From positions 18,938 through 82,937 of the forward strand of contig JADLDR010000141.1 of assembly GCA_020846535.1 (NCBI GenBank): a DNA stretch of 64,000 nucleotides, written 5' to 3'. Under the pieces are notes generated by a model. It saw only the letters and a program-made list of their open reading frames with translations, was not told the origin of the DNA and searched no databases. A program made the translations under genes and the position numbers. The stretch is from Armatimonadota bacterium (lineage in GTDB: Bacteria; Armatimonadota; JADLDR01). Positions 43,980-53,637 of the stretch are shown here, piece by piece (the first letter of the stretch is position 1; each line of letters opens with the position of its first letter).

Positions 43980-45395
43980 CTATTTCACAAGCCGCTTTCT
44001 CGCACGGTCCACCACCTCACGCATGGCAGCGATCTTGTCCTCACGGCCTTCGGGCTTCCGGTAGGATGCAATCAGGGCATCCACCTTTTCCTGCGCCCTG
44101 TCCAGCACCTGGGTTTCGAACTCGAAGCCGTTCCAGCCGGAGCGGTCGAAGATTTGCGGGAGCCAGAGGCACTCGCGATAGTGTTCCAGGGTGTGGTCGC
44201 TCTGGAGAAAAGTACTCTTGATTCCCTGCCCCACCTCCAGAATGGATTCCATCCCGATATTGTCCGCGCCGGGGTCGAACGATTTTTCATACTGCCTGAG
44301 GCCGATGCTCAGTTCCCTGTCCAGGAGAAGCTGCACCGGGCTGATGGTCTTGCCGTCCTCCACCATTCCCTCGCCGACTTGCGGATGAACCCCGCTGAAG
44401 GCGGCGATGGTCAATGCCTTATAGGCTTTCTCTAGGGCGGCGTAAAGGCCCGGCTCCCGGGCGTCGCAGTATTCCCCTCCGCCCACCGGAATCGACAACC
44501 CGCTCCACCGGCGGATGAATTCCACGCAGGCAAAGGCGTAGATCATCGAGTCGTAGGCAGAGTAACTCACCTGGCCGCTCTTCATATCCATGGTCGCGCC
44601 CCACATATTGCCCCCGAGTCCGACTTTCGGGTTCAGGGCGCGGGCGGCGATCCAGGCGGCGAAATGCTCCGCGCTGGAGACCGCTACAAATCCCTCAATC
44701 GTAACCGGAGTGGAGACACCGGCGATGGGCATGGCGGTGATGCCGGTCGGAACGCCTTCTTTCACCCGGCGGGCAAACTTGTCGGCCACATCCTTATCGA
44801 ACCGGAACGGATGGGCGATACAGATCGAACCCCAGGTAAACCATTCATCGATGCCGATAATCCGGCCCATCTCTCTGAGATGATCCACCTGGCTGACATT
44901 CCAGGCAAAGGCCGGGCCGGGGTTGTGGGCGTATTCGGCCAGCAGCAAGGCTGCCTCCAGAGGCTCCATGATCGGCGGCACATCGGTCAGGAGGAGGGCA
45001 TGGCCCATCCCCTCCTCCCGGTGAAGCGCATCCCCGAATTTGATGAGGCTGATGAAATCCCTGCTGTTGCCGGGGTGCCGTTCTTTTTTGGCATAATCAT
45101 GATAAAACTGGGCAACCTGGGTGCTGAGAACGGAGTGAGCAGGCGCTTGGAAACGCGGCTGCTCATCCGTTTTCACGGCGGCGGTCTCTTTCCGGAGACC
45201 ATCCACAAAATCGAGTACCATTCGGCGCGGGAAATACGCCTTCTGGGCGGCATGATCTACCTTTGCCCCGGCTGCTTCCAGCGCGTTCAGTATCTCCTCG
45301 TTTTGAAAAAGGATGCCAGCCCTCTCCAGCGTCTCCAGCACGCCTTCGGCCAGCGGTTCGATATCGGCATCCTTGAACATCCTGATCTGAAACAT
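43980..45395 (-). CDS. MttB-family (trimethylamine methyltransferase-like) protein, non-pyrrolysine
   Basis: 471 residues. The family is clear from MFKDADIEPLAEGVLETLERAGILFQNEEILNALEAAGAKVD at the N-terminus, FAWNVSQVDHLREMGRIIG, GITAMPIAGVSTPVTIEGFVAVSSAEHFAAWI and the C-terminal helical end. True trimethylamine MttB carries an in-frame UAG (pyrrolysine); this reading frame has none, so it belongs with MtgB-like relatives that demethylate glycine betaine or related quaternary amines to a corrinoid protein. No corrinoid protein gene is adjacent. It follows a Gfo/Idh gene by 31 bases. Confidence 0.85.
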   Translation of the reverse strand: MFQIRMFKDADIEPLAEGVLETLERAGILFQNEEILNALEAAGAKVDHAAQKAYFPRRMVLDFVDGLRKETAAVKTDEQPRFQAPAHSVLSTQVAQFYHDYAKKERHPGNSRDFISLIKFGDALHREEGMGHALLLTDVPPIMEPLEAALLLAEYAHNPGPAFAWNVSQVDHLREMGRIIGIDEWFTWGSICIAHPFRFDKDVADKFARRVKEGVPTGITAMPIAGVSTPVTIEGFVAVSSAEHFAAWIAARALNPKVGLGGNMWGATMDMKSGQVSYSAYDSMIYAFACVEFIRRWSGLSIPVGGGEYCDAREPGLYAALEKAYKALTIAAFSGVHPQVGEGMVEDGKTISPVQLLLDRELSIGLRQYEKSFDPGADNIGMESILEVGQGIKSTFLQSDHTLEHYRECLWLPQIFDRSGWNGFEFETQVLDRAQEKVDALIASYRKPEGREDKIAAMREVVDRARKRLVK

Positions 45396-45426
45396 CCGTT
45401 CCTCCTGGTTTGATTTCCTGTCGAAC

Positions 45427-46458
45427 TCAACGCTTCGGCTGGCCTGCCCCCCACCGGGCCAGAAACTCTCCGTAATCCACTATCTGCCCGGTCGTGACAG
45501 ACTCGAAGATGGCCTTTTCCACCTGTAAGACATGGCGGCCATGCTCGACGGTCATGGGCGGGTCGGTGTCCTGGCGGATAGCCTGACAGAGCGCAGCGAG
45601 TTCGTCATAATGGCCCATATAGCCGTGCGGGCCGCGCACATCTTTGAAATGGCTCTTGGCGTCCGGGGAGCTGAAATCCGGGCCGGAGAAGATGGTGGAG
45701 AAGTCCGGGGCCGCCAGCGCGGTACTCAGGTGGCATTCCTTGAATCGTTTCGACAGGTAGACACATTTATCCTGCCCGAAAAGCTGAAATGAATACTTGG
45801 ACATCAGCGCATTGTAGGCCCGCCCGTGCTGGATGTAGCACGCCTGGGAGCCGTCCGCGAAACGGAGGGTGGCGATAAAGCTGTCTGCCGGCAGATGGCC
45901 GTCCAGCCCATAGTAGTGCCCCCCGGTCGCATAGACGCTGACCAGCGGCGCATCGTGGAACTGGTGGACGATCAGATCGAGGTTGTGGCACGCCTGCCCG
46001 GAAACGGTGTCCGTACACTGGCCGAAGGTGATCCAGGGATCGGGCAGCAGTTCCTTCGCCCTCAGGACGGCAGGGGCCAGCCGGTTGCAGAGGCCGATCA
46101 GGTATTTCACACTCGCCTTCCGCACCTCATTTTCCAGTTCGAGGGCCTCCTCCACCGTGACGGCGATGGGCTTCTCCATGAAGATATGCTTCCCGGCCCT
46201 TGCTGCAGCGATGCCCAGCGCCGGATGATGCCTCTCCCCGGTCTGGATCAGCACTCCGTCCAGGCTGGCATCCGCAAAAAGGCGGCTGGCGTCGCCGGTG
46301 GCATATTCCCCGCCGAAATCGGCCAGGAATTTCCGCGCCCTCTCCTCCACGGCGTCCGCATAGGCCACCACTTCCATACCCGGCGCGTATTTGGAGTTCA
46401 GCACATGCAGCGTTCCCATCCCGCCGCACCCGATGCAGCCGAATCGTAAAGCTTTCAA
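45427..46458 (-). CDS. Gfo/Idh/MocA-family NAD(P)-dependent oxidoreductase
   Basis: 343 residues from a TTG with AAGGAGGG upstream; the start overlaps the stop of the broken BNR-like gene (TTGA). Rossmann fold MKALRFGCIGCGGMGTLHVLNS, the EKP motif in IFMEKPIAVTVEEALELE and the C-terminal beta-sheet domain. The family oxidises or interconverts sugars, inositols and related polyols. Upstream of mttB in the same orientation and probably co-transcribed. Confidence 0.88.
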   Translation of the reverse strand: MKALRFGCIGCGGMGTLHVLNSKYAPGMEVVAYADAVEERARKFLADFGGEYATGDASRLFADASLDGVLIQTGERHHPALGIAAARAGKHIFMEKPIAVTVEEALELENEVRKASVKYLIGLCNRLAPAVLRAKELLPDPWITFGQCTDTVSGQACHNLDLIVHQFHDAPLVSVYATGGHYYGLDGHLPADSFIATLRFADGSQACYIQHGRAYNALMSKYSFQLFGQDKCVYLSKRFKECHLSTALAAPDFSTIFSGPDFSSPDAKSHFKDVRGPHGYMGHYDELAALCQAIRQDTDPPMTVEHGRHVLQVEKAIFESVTTGQIVDYGEFLARWGAGQPKR

Positions 46459-47955
46459 GAGCCGCCCTCCTTTGCGGGAATTTCAAGAAGATCGCTCATA
46501 ACGCCCAGCCTGCTTTTCAACTGATACCGTGCAGGCCGGAAGGGAACGGACAGGGTCATCACCGTCTCGAACGGCTGCCATCCTGTCCACCTTCCCCCCG
46601 CGCTTCCCAGCCTGATCCGTTCGGGCTGGCCGCGGACATCAGAAAAGTTCAAAGACGCTCTTCCTTCTTCATAGCGAAAGCCCGTGGCGCGGGCCGCGCT
46701 CAGCCCGGCTTTGATTTTGAAGAAAAACGCCCGGTTGGGCGATGGGGCTGGATGGTGAAAAACCCGATGATGAACCCGTCCGCCATCAGCTCGCGGCATC
46801 CGCCGATGGCATAGGTTCCAGGCTCGACCGGTTCCTCGCTGACTGCGTAATCGTACCATGTCTGCCCGTTGTCATCGCTGGCGGTGCAGACGATTCGCCG
46901 GTCCCACAGGGAACCGCAGTTAAGGGTCGTTTTCCGCACTCGGGCGCGCGCGGCGAAAACCCGTCCAGGTTCATCAGGAAGATCGCCTGCCCGCCGAACT
47001 TCGGGAAAAGATCGATCTCCCGGCGGCCTGTCCGGCTATCGTAGCGGATATAATGCTCTCGGGGCGGGGAAGTCTGCGCCGAGTAGAAAAAGTGCGCCTT
47101 CCCGCCTTTGGCGATCAAGCTGAAAAGCCAGGTATGCACATCGAACTTGTCGCCCGGAGTGATACGCTCCGAGGGGCCTGTTTCATCGGCGATGACCGGC
47201 AGGGCCAGTAGCGTTCCATCCATCTTTTGCCAGGTGACCCCGCCGTCGCGGGAAAGTATGTGGTGGATATCCCAGTAGAGATAGACCCCGTTTTTCTGGG
47301 TTGTCCAGGCTGCATGAAGGGTCCCGTCCGGCTCCAGGAAAAGCAATGGGTACTGCACAACCGCGTTTGGCCCCGGCTTCAGCAGGTTCCAGCTGCTTTT
47401 TACCGCGCCGTCCGGTCCGATGATGAAAAACATATCGTTGTGCGCGAAGTAGCAGAGCCGCTTTCGCTTCGCATCATAAATCATGCTGTATTTACCGGCG
47501 GAGCCGCTCGGAACGGTCGAGATGTGGGGCCGGGCATAGTTTTCGGAGGCCAGGAAGCGGTAGAGATAGGCGCTCCCATCCAGAAAGTCGGGCCGGATAA
47601 GGTAGATATTATCCCTGGCGTCTGTTTCGACCACCGGCGGGTTGGTCGCATGGGTGGCTTCAAAAATGATTGTGAAGGCTTTGCCCCTGCCCTCGCTCCG
47701 GGACAGCCGCCACTGCTGGGCCGTATAGGGTTCGTCGCGGGACCGGATATGGGTCATGAAGATGCCCTTCCGATTGCCGGCCATCTTCTGGTTGTGGCTC
47801 TGGAAGGCGGTGTAGCCGGTCGCTTCGGCATCGACGTAGACCGCTTCAACCCCTATCAGCCCCGGCAGCCCTTTTGCCTGCTAACAGAATCCCGAACTTG
47901 CCGAAATCCCCAGTGTCAGCGCAATACAGCCAACTATGAAAATACCAGTCCACAC
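46455..47955 (-). pseudogene. BNR/sialidase-like secreted protein, broken by an amber codon and two frameshifts
   Basis: A GTG at 47955 behind GGGAGG opens a signal peptide (VWTGIFIVGCIALTLGISAS). After 24 codons an in-frame TAG (47883-47881) interrupts it, and the same frame continues QAKGLPGLIGVEAVYVDAEATGYTAF and on to about 46960. Homology-like reading then shifts frame at a TTTT run (46956-46959, giving GFAARARVRKTTLNCGSLW) and again at a CCCC run (46744-46747, giving PNRAFFFKIKAGLSAARATGF), ending at 46455. BNR-like features: ILSRDGGVTWQKMDG and TASDDNGQTWYDY (Asp boxes). Other glycosidase-like propellers are possible. It would have been exported. Confidence 0.72.
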
Positions 47956-48173
47956 AATCGATCCTCCCGGCAGCTTGCTTTGAAAATACATCCCGAATAG
48001 CAGGAATTCGGCAGCGGCGCTCTGTTTCCTGCCTGGGCGCAGGATATCCTGACACAGACTTCTTCGGCCATCATTCCTGCATGAAGGAATCATGCGGATC
48101 ATACCGAATGATTGGCCTACGGGCTTTTTGTATCGCCCGGGAACCCGGCAATCACCGAACCAGGAGAGATCTC

Positions 48174-49670
48174 ATGAACCCTACGACCCTCGGCATCTCA
48201 GGCGGGATCCCAGCCATCCTGATGGCACTGGCCGCCGCTACCGCCGGCCTGATGGCGCTGCCTTCGGACGAGGGGAGCTGCGCTGAAGCCGCTACGGCTC
48301 AGGCTCGTGGCCTGCCCAGGTTGAAGATCAGCGCGAACCGGCGCTTTCTGGTCACGGAAGACGGGCAGCCGTTCTTCTGGCTGGGAGACACGGCCTGGCG
48401 GATGTTCAAATTACCGCCGGACGATATCGATACTTATATGGCTCATCGAGTCCGCCACGGATTCAATATCATCCAGGTACACTGCGGCTATAAACATACC
48501 GATTATGCCGGAAACCGTCCGTTCCTCAACGATAATCCGGATGCGCCCAATGACGCCTACTGGCGGCATATCGATGCCATTGTGGAGAAAGCCCTGAAGC
48601 ATCGGCTTTACATTGCCCTGGTCCCGATGTGGGGCGATGAATACGGCAGAGCTTTCGGAGCCGATGAACAAAAGGTATATCGGTTCGGCTTATGGTTGGG
48701 CAGGCGTTACGCGGACTACAGCCATGTCTTGTGGATCGTCAGCGGCGAATACGATGCCGTCAACAACTTCAGCATTCCCATAAGTATGGCGCAGAAGCGC
48801 CTGTTCGTCGCGGCGGCGAAGGGGCTGCGGGATGCCCACCACGGCAAGCAGATCATGACGATTCATCCGGGGAACGCCCGCACGTCATCGCTCGATTTCC
48901 ATGCCGAGTCGTGGCTGGATTTCAATATGCTGCAATCGGCCCATATGATCGACTGCGCGGCCTACGGGCTTGCGGAGAACTATGCTCTGATCACCCACGA
49001 TTATACCCTCCATCCGGTGAAGCCTGTCCTGGATGGAGAACCCCTCTATGAGGACACACCGGACGGCGTCTGGGTTTACCGGGATATCGACCATCCCCGG
49101 GCGGACGCTGCCGCAATCAGGAAGAAAGCTTATTGGGCCGTTTTTTCAGGAGCGTTCGGGCACACTTACGGGCATAACGATATCTACGGGTTCCATCAGC
49201 CTTCATATCCCGGCCATGTCGTGCCCTTCTCGGAAGGCCCGGGGCAGCGCGGCTCATGGAAGACTTCGATGAACGCGCCGGGAGCCATACAGATGAAGCA
49301 CCTGCGCGCCCTTATCGAATCTCGCCCGTTCCTGGGCCGCATCCCGGATCAGCCGCTCCTGGCCGGGAATACGGGCAGCGGCCCGGACTATATCATCGCC
49401 ACCCGATCCTCGGATGGAAGCTATGCCCTGATCTATACTTCGACCGGAAAACCTATCAGGGCGGCCCTGGGCCGGCTGGCTGGCAGCCGGATCAAGGCAT
49501 GGTGGTTCAATCCCAGCACCGGGAAAGCGACGCCCGCCGGTCAGCATAAACCCGAAGGCGCAAAGGAATTTACGCCGCCCGTCCGCAGCACAGGCCGGGA
49601 CTGGGTGCTGGCGCTGGATGACGCCTCGAAGAATTACCCGAGGCCGGGAGGCCGCCGGGATGGCAGATAA
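48174..49670 (+). CDS. Secreted GH140/apiosidase-like (DUF4038) glycoside hydrolase
   Basis: 498 residues from ATG 48174, preceded by AGGAGAG; upstream codons in this frame lack support. Signal peptide (IPAILMALAAATAGLMALP). DUF4038 barrel: LKISANRRFLVTEDGQPFFWLGDTAWRMF, HGFNIIQVHCGY, VLWIVSGEYDA, IHPGNARTSS, YGHNDIYGFHQ. C-terminal putative collagen-binding-like domain (YALIYTSTGKPIRAALGRLAGSRIKAWWFNPSTGKA). GH140 members remove apiose from rhamnogalacturonan II, but DUF4038 is broader than that activity. Convergent with the oxygenase genes. Confidence 0.83.
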   Translation: MNPTTLGISGGIPAILMALAAATAGLMALPSDEGSCAEAATAQARGLPRLKISANRRFLVTEDGQPFFWLGDTAWRMFKLPPDDIDTYMAHRVRHGFNIIQVHCGYKHTDYAGNRPFLNDNPDAPNDAYWRHIDAIVEKALKHRLYIALVPMWGDEYGRAFGADEQKVYRFGLWLGRRYADYSHVLWIVSGEYDAVNNFSIPISMAQKRLFVAAAKGLRDAHHGKQIMTIHPGNARTSSLDFHAESWLDFNMLQSAHMIDCAAYGLAENYALITHDYTLHPVKPVLDGEPLYEDTPDGVWVYRDIDHPRADAAAIRKKAYWAVFSGAFGHTYGHNDIYGFHQPSYPGHVVPFSEGPGQRGSWKTSMNAPGAIQMKHLRALIESRPFLGRIPDQPLLAGNTGSGPDYIIATRSSDGSYALIYTSTGKPIRAALGRLAGSRIKAWWFNPSTGKATPAGQHKPEGAKEFTPPVRSTGRDWVLALDDASKNYPRPGGRRDGR

Positions 49671-49685
49671 ATTATGCCTGTTTCT

Positions 49686-50528
49686 CTACTCGAAGGATAG
49701 GGCCGCCCACTGCCGGGCATCGCGCACCACGCTTTCGGGATGCAGGCGGCTGCGGGCGATATGGCCCTGTTGAGGCCGCAGGGTCGGCTGGGTGGCGTCC
49801 TGATAGCGCCAGTCCAGATTCCAGCGGATCTTTGCGGAGCGGTTCGGCAGTCCCCGATGGAAAAGCAGGTTGTGAAAAAGAACGATATCCTGGGGATCGA
49901 TCTCGATAGCCACCGCATCTTTTTTGCGAGGCAGAAGGTATTCGGAGGCGATCTCCAGATAATACTCGCGCCCTTCATGGGGGACCAGCCCCAGCCGGTG
50001 CGTTCCCGGGATGAACTCCATGCAGCCATTCTCCCGGCGGGCTGGGACAAGCGGAGTCCAGACATTGACCATGCGAAGGTCGCCCGCTTCCCCGCCCGTA
50101 TAGCCCCCGTCCTGATGCCACAGCACTTCGGTGCGTGCGTTGTCGGGCAGTTTGGGGCGGGCGGAATAGTTGGGATAGAGCCGGATCTCCCCGCCCAGAA
50201 TCGCCTCGGCGATATCCAGCAGGCCGGGATGGAAGAAGAGGTCGAACAGCCCTTCCTGATGCAGTTCAGGGCGGAAGAGAATCGGGATCTCCTCCATATG
50301 GTTCTCGTAGAGCCGGAGCAGCCGGGTCTCCAGCGGTTCCCCATGCAGCGGACCCTCGCTTTTGCCGGCCGCCATCAGCTTTTCGGCTTCCCTGTCCACC
50401 AGACCTTCCATTGCCGAGCGGGCATCCCGGATATCCTTCGGATCCAGAAAGCCTTTCAAAACGATATAACCCTCTTCATTGAATCGATGCTGAAGATCAT
50501 CGCTGAGGGCAAACGCACGGGCTGCCAT
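49686..50528 (-). CDS. Phytanoyl-CoA dioxygenase-family (Fe/2-oxoglutarate) oxygenase
   Basis: 280 residues from ATG 50528 with GGAGGTGAT upstream; longer readings run into the upstream gene. DLQHRFNEEGYIVLKGFLDPKDIRDARSAM at the N-terminus, Fe ligands in VLWHQDGGY (HxD) and a distal His in LLFHRGLPNRSAKIRW with the 2-oxoglutarate Arg. All ligands are present. Second of two paralogs in a row, downstream of a dienelactone-hydrolase-like gene. PhyH-like enzymes hydroxylate many small molecules; substrate unknown. Confidence 0.88.
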   Translation of the reverse strand: MAARAFALSDDLQHRFNEEGYIVLKGFLDPKDIRDARSAMEGLVDREAEKLMAAGKSEGPLHGEPLETRLLRLYENHMEEIPILFRPELHQEGLFDLFFHPGLLDIAEAILGGEIRLYPNYSARPKLPDNARTEVLWHQDGGYTGGEAGDLRMVNVWTPLVPARRENGCMEFIPGTHRLGLVPHEGREYYLEIASEYLLPRKKDAVAIEIDPQDIVLFHNLLFHRGLPNRSAKIRWNLDWRYQDATQPTLRPQQGHIARSRLHPESVVRDARQWAALSFE

Positions 50529-50565
50529 AATATCACCTCCGTTTGAGCAATAGGGCCGATCCGGT

Positions 50566-51306
50566 TTATTGCGGCAGAGGAACGATCTCGACCGGGGCCA
50601 TGCCCGTAGGACAGGTCGGCTGCACATCGAGCGGCACGATATAGGCAAAGGTAAAGCTGCGCCGGCTGCGGCCCGACCGGTTTGCCTCCGAAAAATGGGG
50701 CAGGCAGCAGTGGAAGAAGACGCCATCCCCGGCGCGGCAGAGAACGGGAACCGCCTGGCGGATCAGCGCGGCCTGCTCCGGGTCTTCGACGCTCAGACCG
50801 AGCCCGACCCTTTCGCTGGCCGCCGCTTGCCAGAGACCCCGCCGGTGCGCTCCCGGAATGATCTCCAGGCAGCCGTTCTCCGGCGCGGCGTCCTCCAGGA
50901 AAACCATCAGGGAAACGATGGCTGCCGTTCCCCAGTTCGCGCCGTCCTGATGCCAGTCGATTTGCCGCCCGACATAAGGAGCTTTCACCACCATCATATT
51001 ATGGCGGTTGACACAGACCCCGGCTTCCGGCCCCACTAGCGCCCGCACGTACTCCGCCACCAGAGGATCGGTCGCCACCGACTGAAAGGCTTCATGCCTT
51101 TCCATCACACGAGACAGCCGAAAAACGGCCTGCCCGCCGGCCTCCTCCATCAAATCCCATTGCGTCCGCGTCTCCGGAGAACGGGCGCGTTCCAACTGCT
51201 CGTCGATCAATGCCTTCAGCATCCCGATGCGGACGTCATCCAGAATGCTCCCGACGACCAGGTATCCCTCATTGCGAAAAAAGTCGATCTCGACCTGCCG
51301 AACCAT
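50566..51306 (-). CDS. Phytanoyl-CoA dioxygenase-family oxygenase (second copy)
   Basis: 246 residues from ATG 51306 with GAGGAGGTG upstream. VRQVEIDFFRNEGYLVVGSILDD, Fe ligands in IDWHQDGANWG (HxD) and a distal His in CLPHFSEANRSGRSRRSFTFAY. It is similar in plan to its neighbour but clearly diverged, so duplication is old or the two were acquired separately. Operon order: hydrolase - this gene - paralog. Confidence 0.88.
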   Translation of the reverse strand: MVRQVEIDFFRNEGYLVVGSILDDVRIGMLKALIDEQLERARSPETRTQWDLMEEAGGQAVFRLSRVMERHEAFQSVATDPLVAEYVRALVGPEAGVCVNRHNMMVVKAPYVGRQIDWHQDGANWGTAAIVSLMVFLEDAAPENGCLEIIPGAHRRGLWQAAASERVGLGLSVEDPEQAALIRQAVPVLCRAGDGVFFHCCLPHFSEANRSGRSRRSFTFAYIVPLDVQPTCPTGMAPVEIVPLPQ

Positions 51307-51344
51307 AATCACCTCCTCAATGGGATGCAGGACAACGATGCGCT

Positions 51345-52397
51345 CTATCCCTCCTGCCTTATCCCCAGCAAGAACGCTTCGAGCGCATCGGCGAAGGGGC
51401 CGGTCAGGTTGTGTTCGTGTACTTCGGCGCGGAAGCCGAGACGGTCTTCGGCATCGTAAAGGCGGTAGACCTGGCGGGTGAGATGTTCGACCCTGTGGAA
51501 GCCGCTGACCGGCCACCACTGGTCGGGAAGGTTGGCCCGCACCAGGAGAGGGCGCGGAGCGATGGCGGCGTGGAGATGCTCCACATCGCAGACATTCAGG
51601 ATGCCGAACGGGAAGGGCGAGGCGTCGGCATTGGAGTGGTAGGACGCCATCTCATGCATGTGAACGGCAAAAGTGGATTCCGAACAGAGCGGGGCGGCAG
51701 CGCAGAAACTTTCGTCCAGGGCTGCGGCCAGCCAGGTATCCATGCCGCCCTGGCACAGGCCGGCCACCGCCACGCAGGAGGCATCCACATCGGGGCGGGA
51801 GCGGAGGTATTCCCCGGCCCGCATCGTCTCCGCCGCTCTCAGGGCCAGTTGGCTGATCCCCAGAACCTCTCCCATCGCCATCATCAGAACCATCCCCCGG
51901 CCCGCTTTGTTTTCGAAGGGAGAGGTCTCCCCGAAAGGCGCGTGGTCGGGAATCAGGACGGCGAAGCCCTGCCGTGCCATCCTGACGGCGAACGCCTGAT
52001 AAGCGGGCTTCCATTTATCCTCCGGCCAGCCGGGATTCCAGACCAGCGCAGGCATCGGCGCATCGGGCGGGGTAGCGGGAAGAAAGAGGAAGACCGGCAT
52101 GGCGTAATCGTCATCGATATAGACATCCACTCGCTCGCAGATTGCGTCTTCCCCGACCCGGATGCGGGCGCGGGTATAGCTCTCCCTGAGCGGCGGCAAC
52201 GCCGGGATGCCGATCACGCCGGGCAGCCTTGCGCGCATATCGTCCCGGAATACTTCCCATTCGGCCCGGCAGCGAAACGCCTGCGGCAGCTTGTGCGCCT
52301 TTTCCAGAACCTTCTTCTGGAGCCAGCGGATGGCATTGGTATGCTCTCCGGGCGGCTCACCGCCGTAAAAATCGGCAAAATTCAAGGATTCGTTCAT
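51345..52397 (-). CDS. Dienelactone-hydrolase/acetyl-xylan-esterase-like alpha/beta hydrolase with Cys nucleophile
   Basis: 350 residues. The alpha/beta fold is clear: PALVWNPGWPEDKWKPAYQAFAVRMARQGFAVLIPDHAPFGE, nucleophile elbow GLCQGGM, late Asp region and His near the C-terminus (EVHEHNLTGPF). The elbow carries Cys where most esterases have Ser, as in dienelactone hydrolase (GxCxGG). First gene of the operon with two PhyH-like oxygenases, which suggests they act on the same compound or its breakdown products. Confidence 0.8.
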   Translation of the reverse strand: MNESLNFADFYGGEPPGEHTNAIRWLQKKVLEKAHKLPQAFRCRAEWEVFRDDMRARLPGVIGIPALPPLRESYTRARIRVGEDAICERVDVYIDDDYAMPVFLFLPATPPDAPMPALVWNPGWPEDKWKPAYQAFAVRMARQGFAVLIPDHAPFGETSPFENKAGRGMVLMMAMGEVLGISQLALRAAETMRAGEYLRSRPDVDASCVAVAGLCQGGMDTWLAAALDESFCAAAPLCSESTFAVHMHEMASYHSNADASPFPFGILNVCDVEHLHAAIAPRPLLVRANLPDQWWPVSGFHRVEHLTRQVYRLYDAEDRLGFRAEVHEHNLTGPFADALEAFLLGIRQEG

Positions 52398-52437
52398 GAC
52401 AACCTTTCTCTAAAATCCATACATCATCGATGCAGCC

Positions 52438-52542
52438 TGCGAGGAGCGAAGCGACGAAGCAATCTCCAGTCTATCGCCTACGGACAGAGTCTTCGCGTGC
52501 ATTTATTACGCTGGAGATGGCCGCGTCGCTCCGCTCCTCGCA
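52438..52542. repeat. Long inverted repeat with 32-base arms
   Basis: Left arm 52438-52469 (TGCGAGGAGCGAAGCGACG...) and right arm 52511-52542 (...CGCTCCTCGCA) are complementary at all but about four positions, around a 41-base core. Only one copy lies in this window. From memory, near-identical palindromes recur in many environmental genomes; whether they are mobile or structural is unsettled. Confidence 0.85.
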
Positions 52543-52560
52543 ATGACATTACGCCTAAAA

Positions 52561-53637
52561 TTATGCGAATGACCCATACGTACGGCAGACCTCGCTATAG
52601 GCGGCAAAGTGGTTGAGGGGGATTTCGGGGCTGATGGAATGGGTTCCGATCACCACCCCGCCGCCTCGTCCCAGATCGATGATCTCCCGGGCCTCGGCCT
52701 CGATCTTCGAGACCGGGCCGTTCAGGAGGGTGTCGGTGTTGCACATGCCGCCGGTCAGGACCAGCTTAGGGTAGCGGTGGCGGATCAGGGCGATGTCCAT
52801 ACCGGCGCGGCACTCCAGGGGGTTCAGGCCGTCGATACCGGCATCGGCCAGCATATCCAGGACAGGCAGGATGTTGCCGTCCGAATGGAGGAAGACGTAT
52901 CTGGCTCCGGCCTCCTTGTAGGCCCGGATCATCCGCCGGTAGGCAGGCAGAAAGACCTTCTCGAAAGAAGCGGGGCTGAACATCGGGCCGTCGTTGTAGG
53001 CCATATCGTCATAGATCCAGATGCCGGTTTTCAGGAGCGACCACCGGCGGATTTCCTCCACCCCGACGGCGGAGAGGTGTTCTCCCATCTTATCGGCCAG
53101 CGCCCGCGCCAGGGGCGGATCGGAGGCGATATCCATCAGGAATTGCTCCTCACCGCGCACAAAAGTGGTCCGCAGGTAGGGGCCGCCGGTCTTTCCGAAA
53201 ACGCAGTGGCGCTCTTTGGCCCGTTCGATGAGGGCAACCCCTTCCTCCTCCGTGGCAGCGCCCTGCCGGTAGCGGACTTCCAGGCCGGGCGGGTCGAAAT
53301 CTACCGCATCGATATCGGTCCCGGGGGGCAGAGGGACTTCCAGAGTTTCCAGAAAATAGGCCCCCTGCCGGGAGCGCACCGTGCGGCCCCAACTGTCCAC
53401 CGCATAGCTCCACCCGTTTTCCTCCTTGATGAAGCGCGCCCGGGTGGGGAAGGCAGCCTCATCGGGAACCCGGATATCGATATCGGTCAGGCCGTCAGGC
53501 GGCCCCAGCCGGTCCTGCCAGGCTTGCGGGTATTCCCAGAACGAATCGAAGCGCGGGATCCTGTCGGGCGTTTGAAAGGCGCAGGCCGTCAGGACGCGCT
53601 CCTCGCAGGTGATTGCAGAGGACAGCGAGCTATCCAT
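52561..53637 (-). CDS. Uroporphyrinogen-decarboxylase-like protein
   Basis: 358 residues. N-terminal TCEERVLTACAFQTPDRIPRFDSFWEYPQAW; TGIWIYDDMAYNDGPMFSPASFEKVFLPAYRRMI; ARYVFLHSDGNILPVLDMLADAGIDGLNPLE; GGGVVIGTHSISPEIPLNHFAAYSE. URO-D barrel throughout. The site equivalent to the zinc motif HxC of corrinoid methyltransferases is HSD here. Start overlaps the isochorismatase-like stop by 8 bases. Not the heme enzyme on current evidence; function unknown. Confidence 0.82.
   Translation of the reverse strand: MDSSLSSAITCEERVLTACAFQTPDRIPRFDSFWEYPQAWQDRLGPPDGLTDIDIRVPDEAAFPTRARFIKEENGWSYAVDSWGRTVRSRQGAYFLETLEVPLPPGTDIDAVDFDPPGLEVRYRQGAATEEEGVALIERAKERHCVFGKTGGPYLRTTFVRGEEQFLMDIASDPPLARALADKMGEHLSAVGVEEIRRWSLLKTGIWIYDDMAYNDGPMFSPASFEKVFLPAYRRMIRAYKEAGARYVFLHSDGNILPVLDMLADAGIDGLNPLECRAGMDIALIRHRYPKLVLTGGMCNTDTLLNGPVSKIEAEAREIIDLGRGGGVVIGTHSISPEIPLNHFAAYSEVCRTYGSFA

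Noticed and set aside
46455..47955. Pyrrolysine at the TAG of the BNR-like gene (as MttB is nearby)
   Set aside because: TAG ends ordinary genes here (Ppx/GppA, FmdB, PilB-like), the TAG lies after the signal peptide, and the gene also has frameshifts. The MttB frame has no internal TAG.
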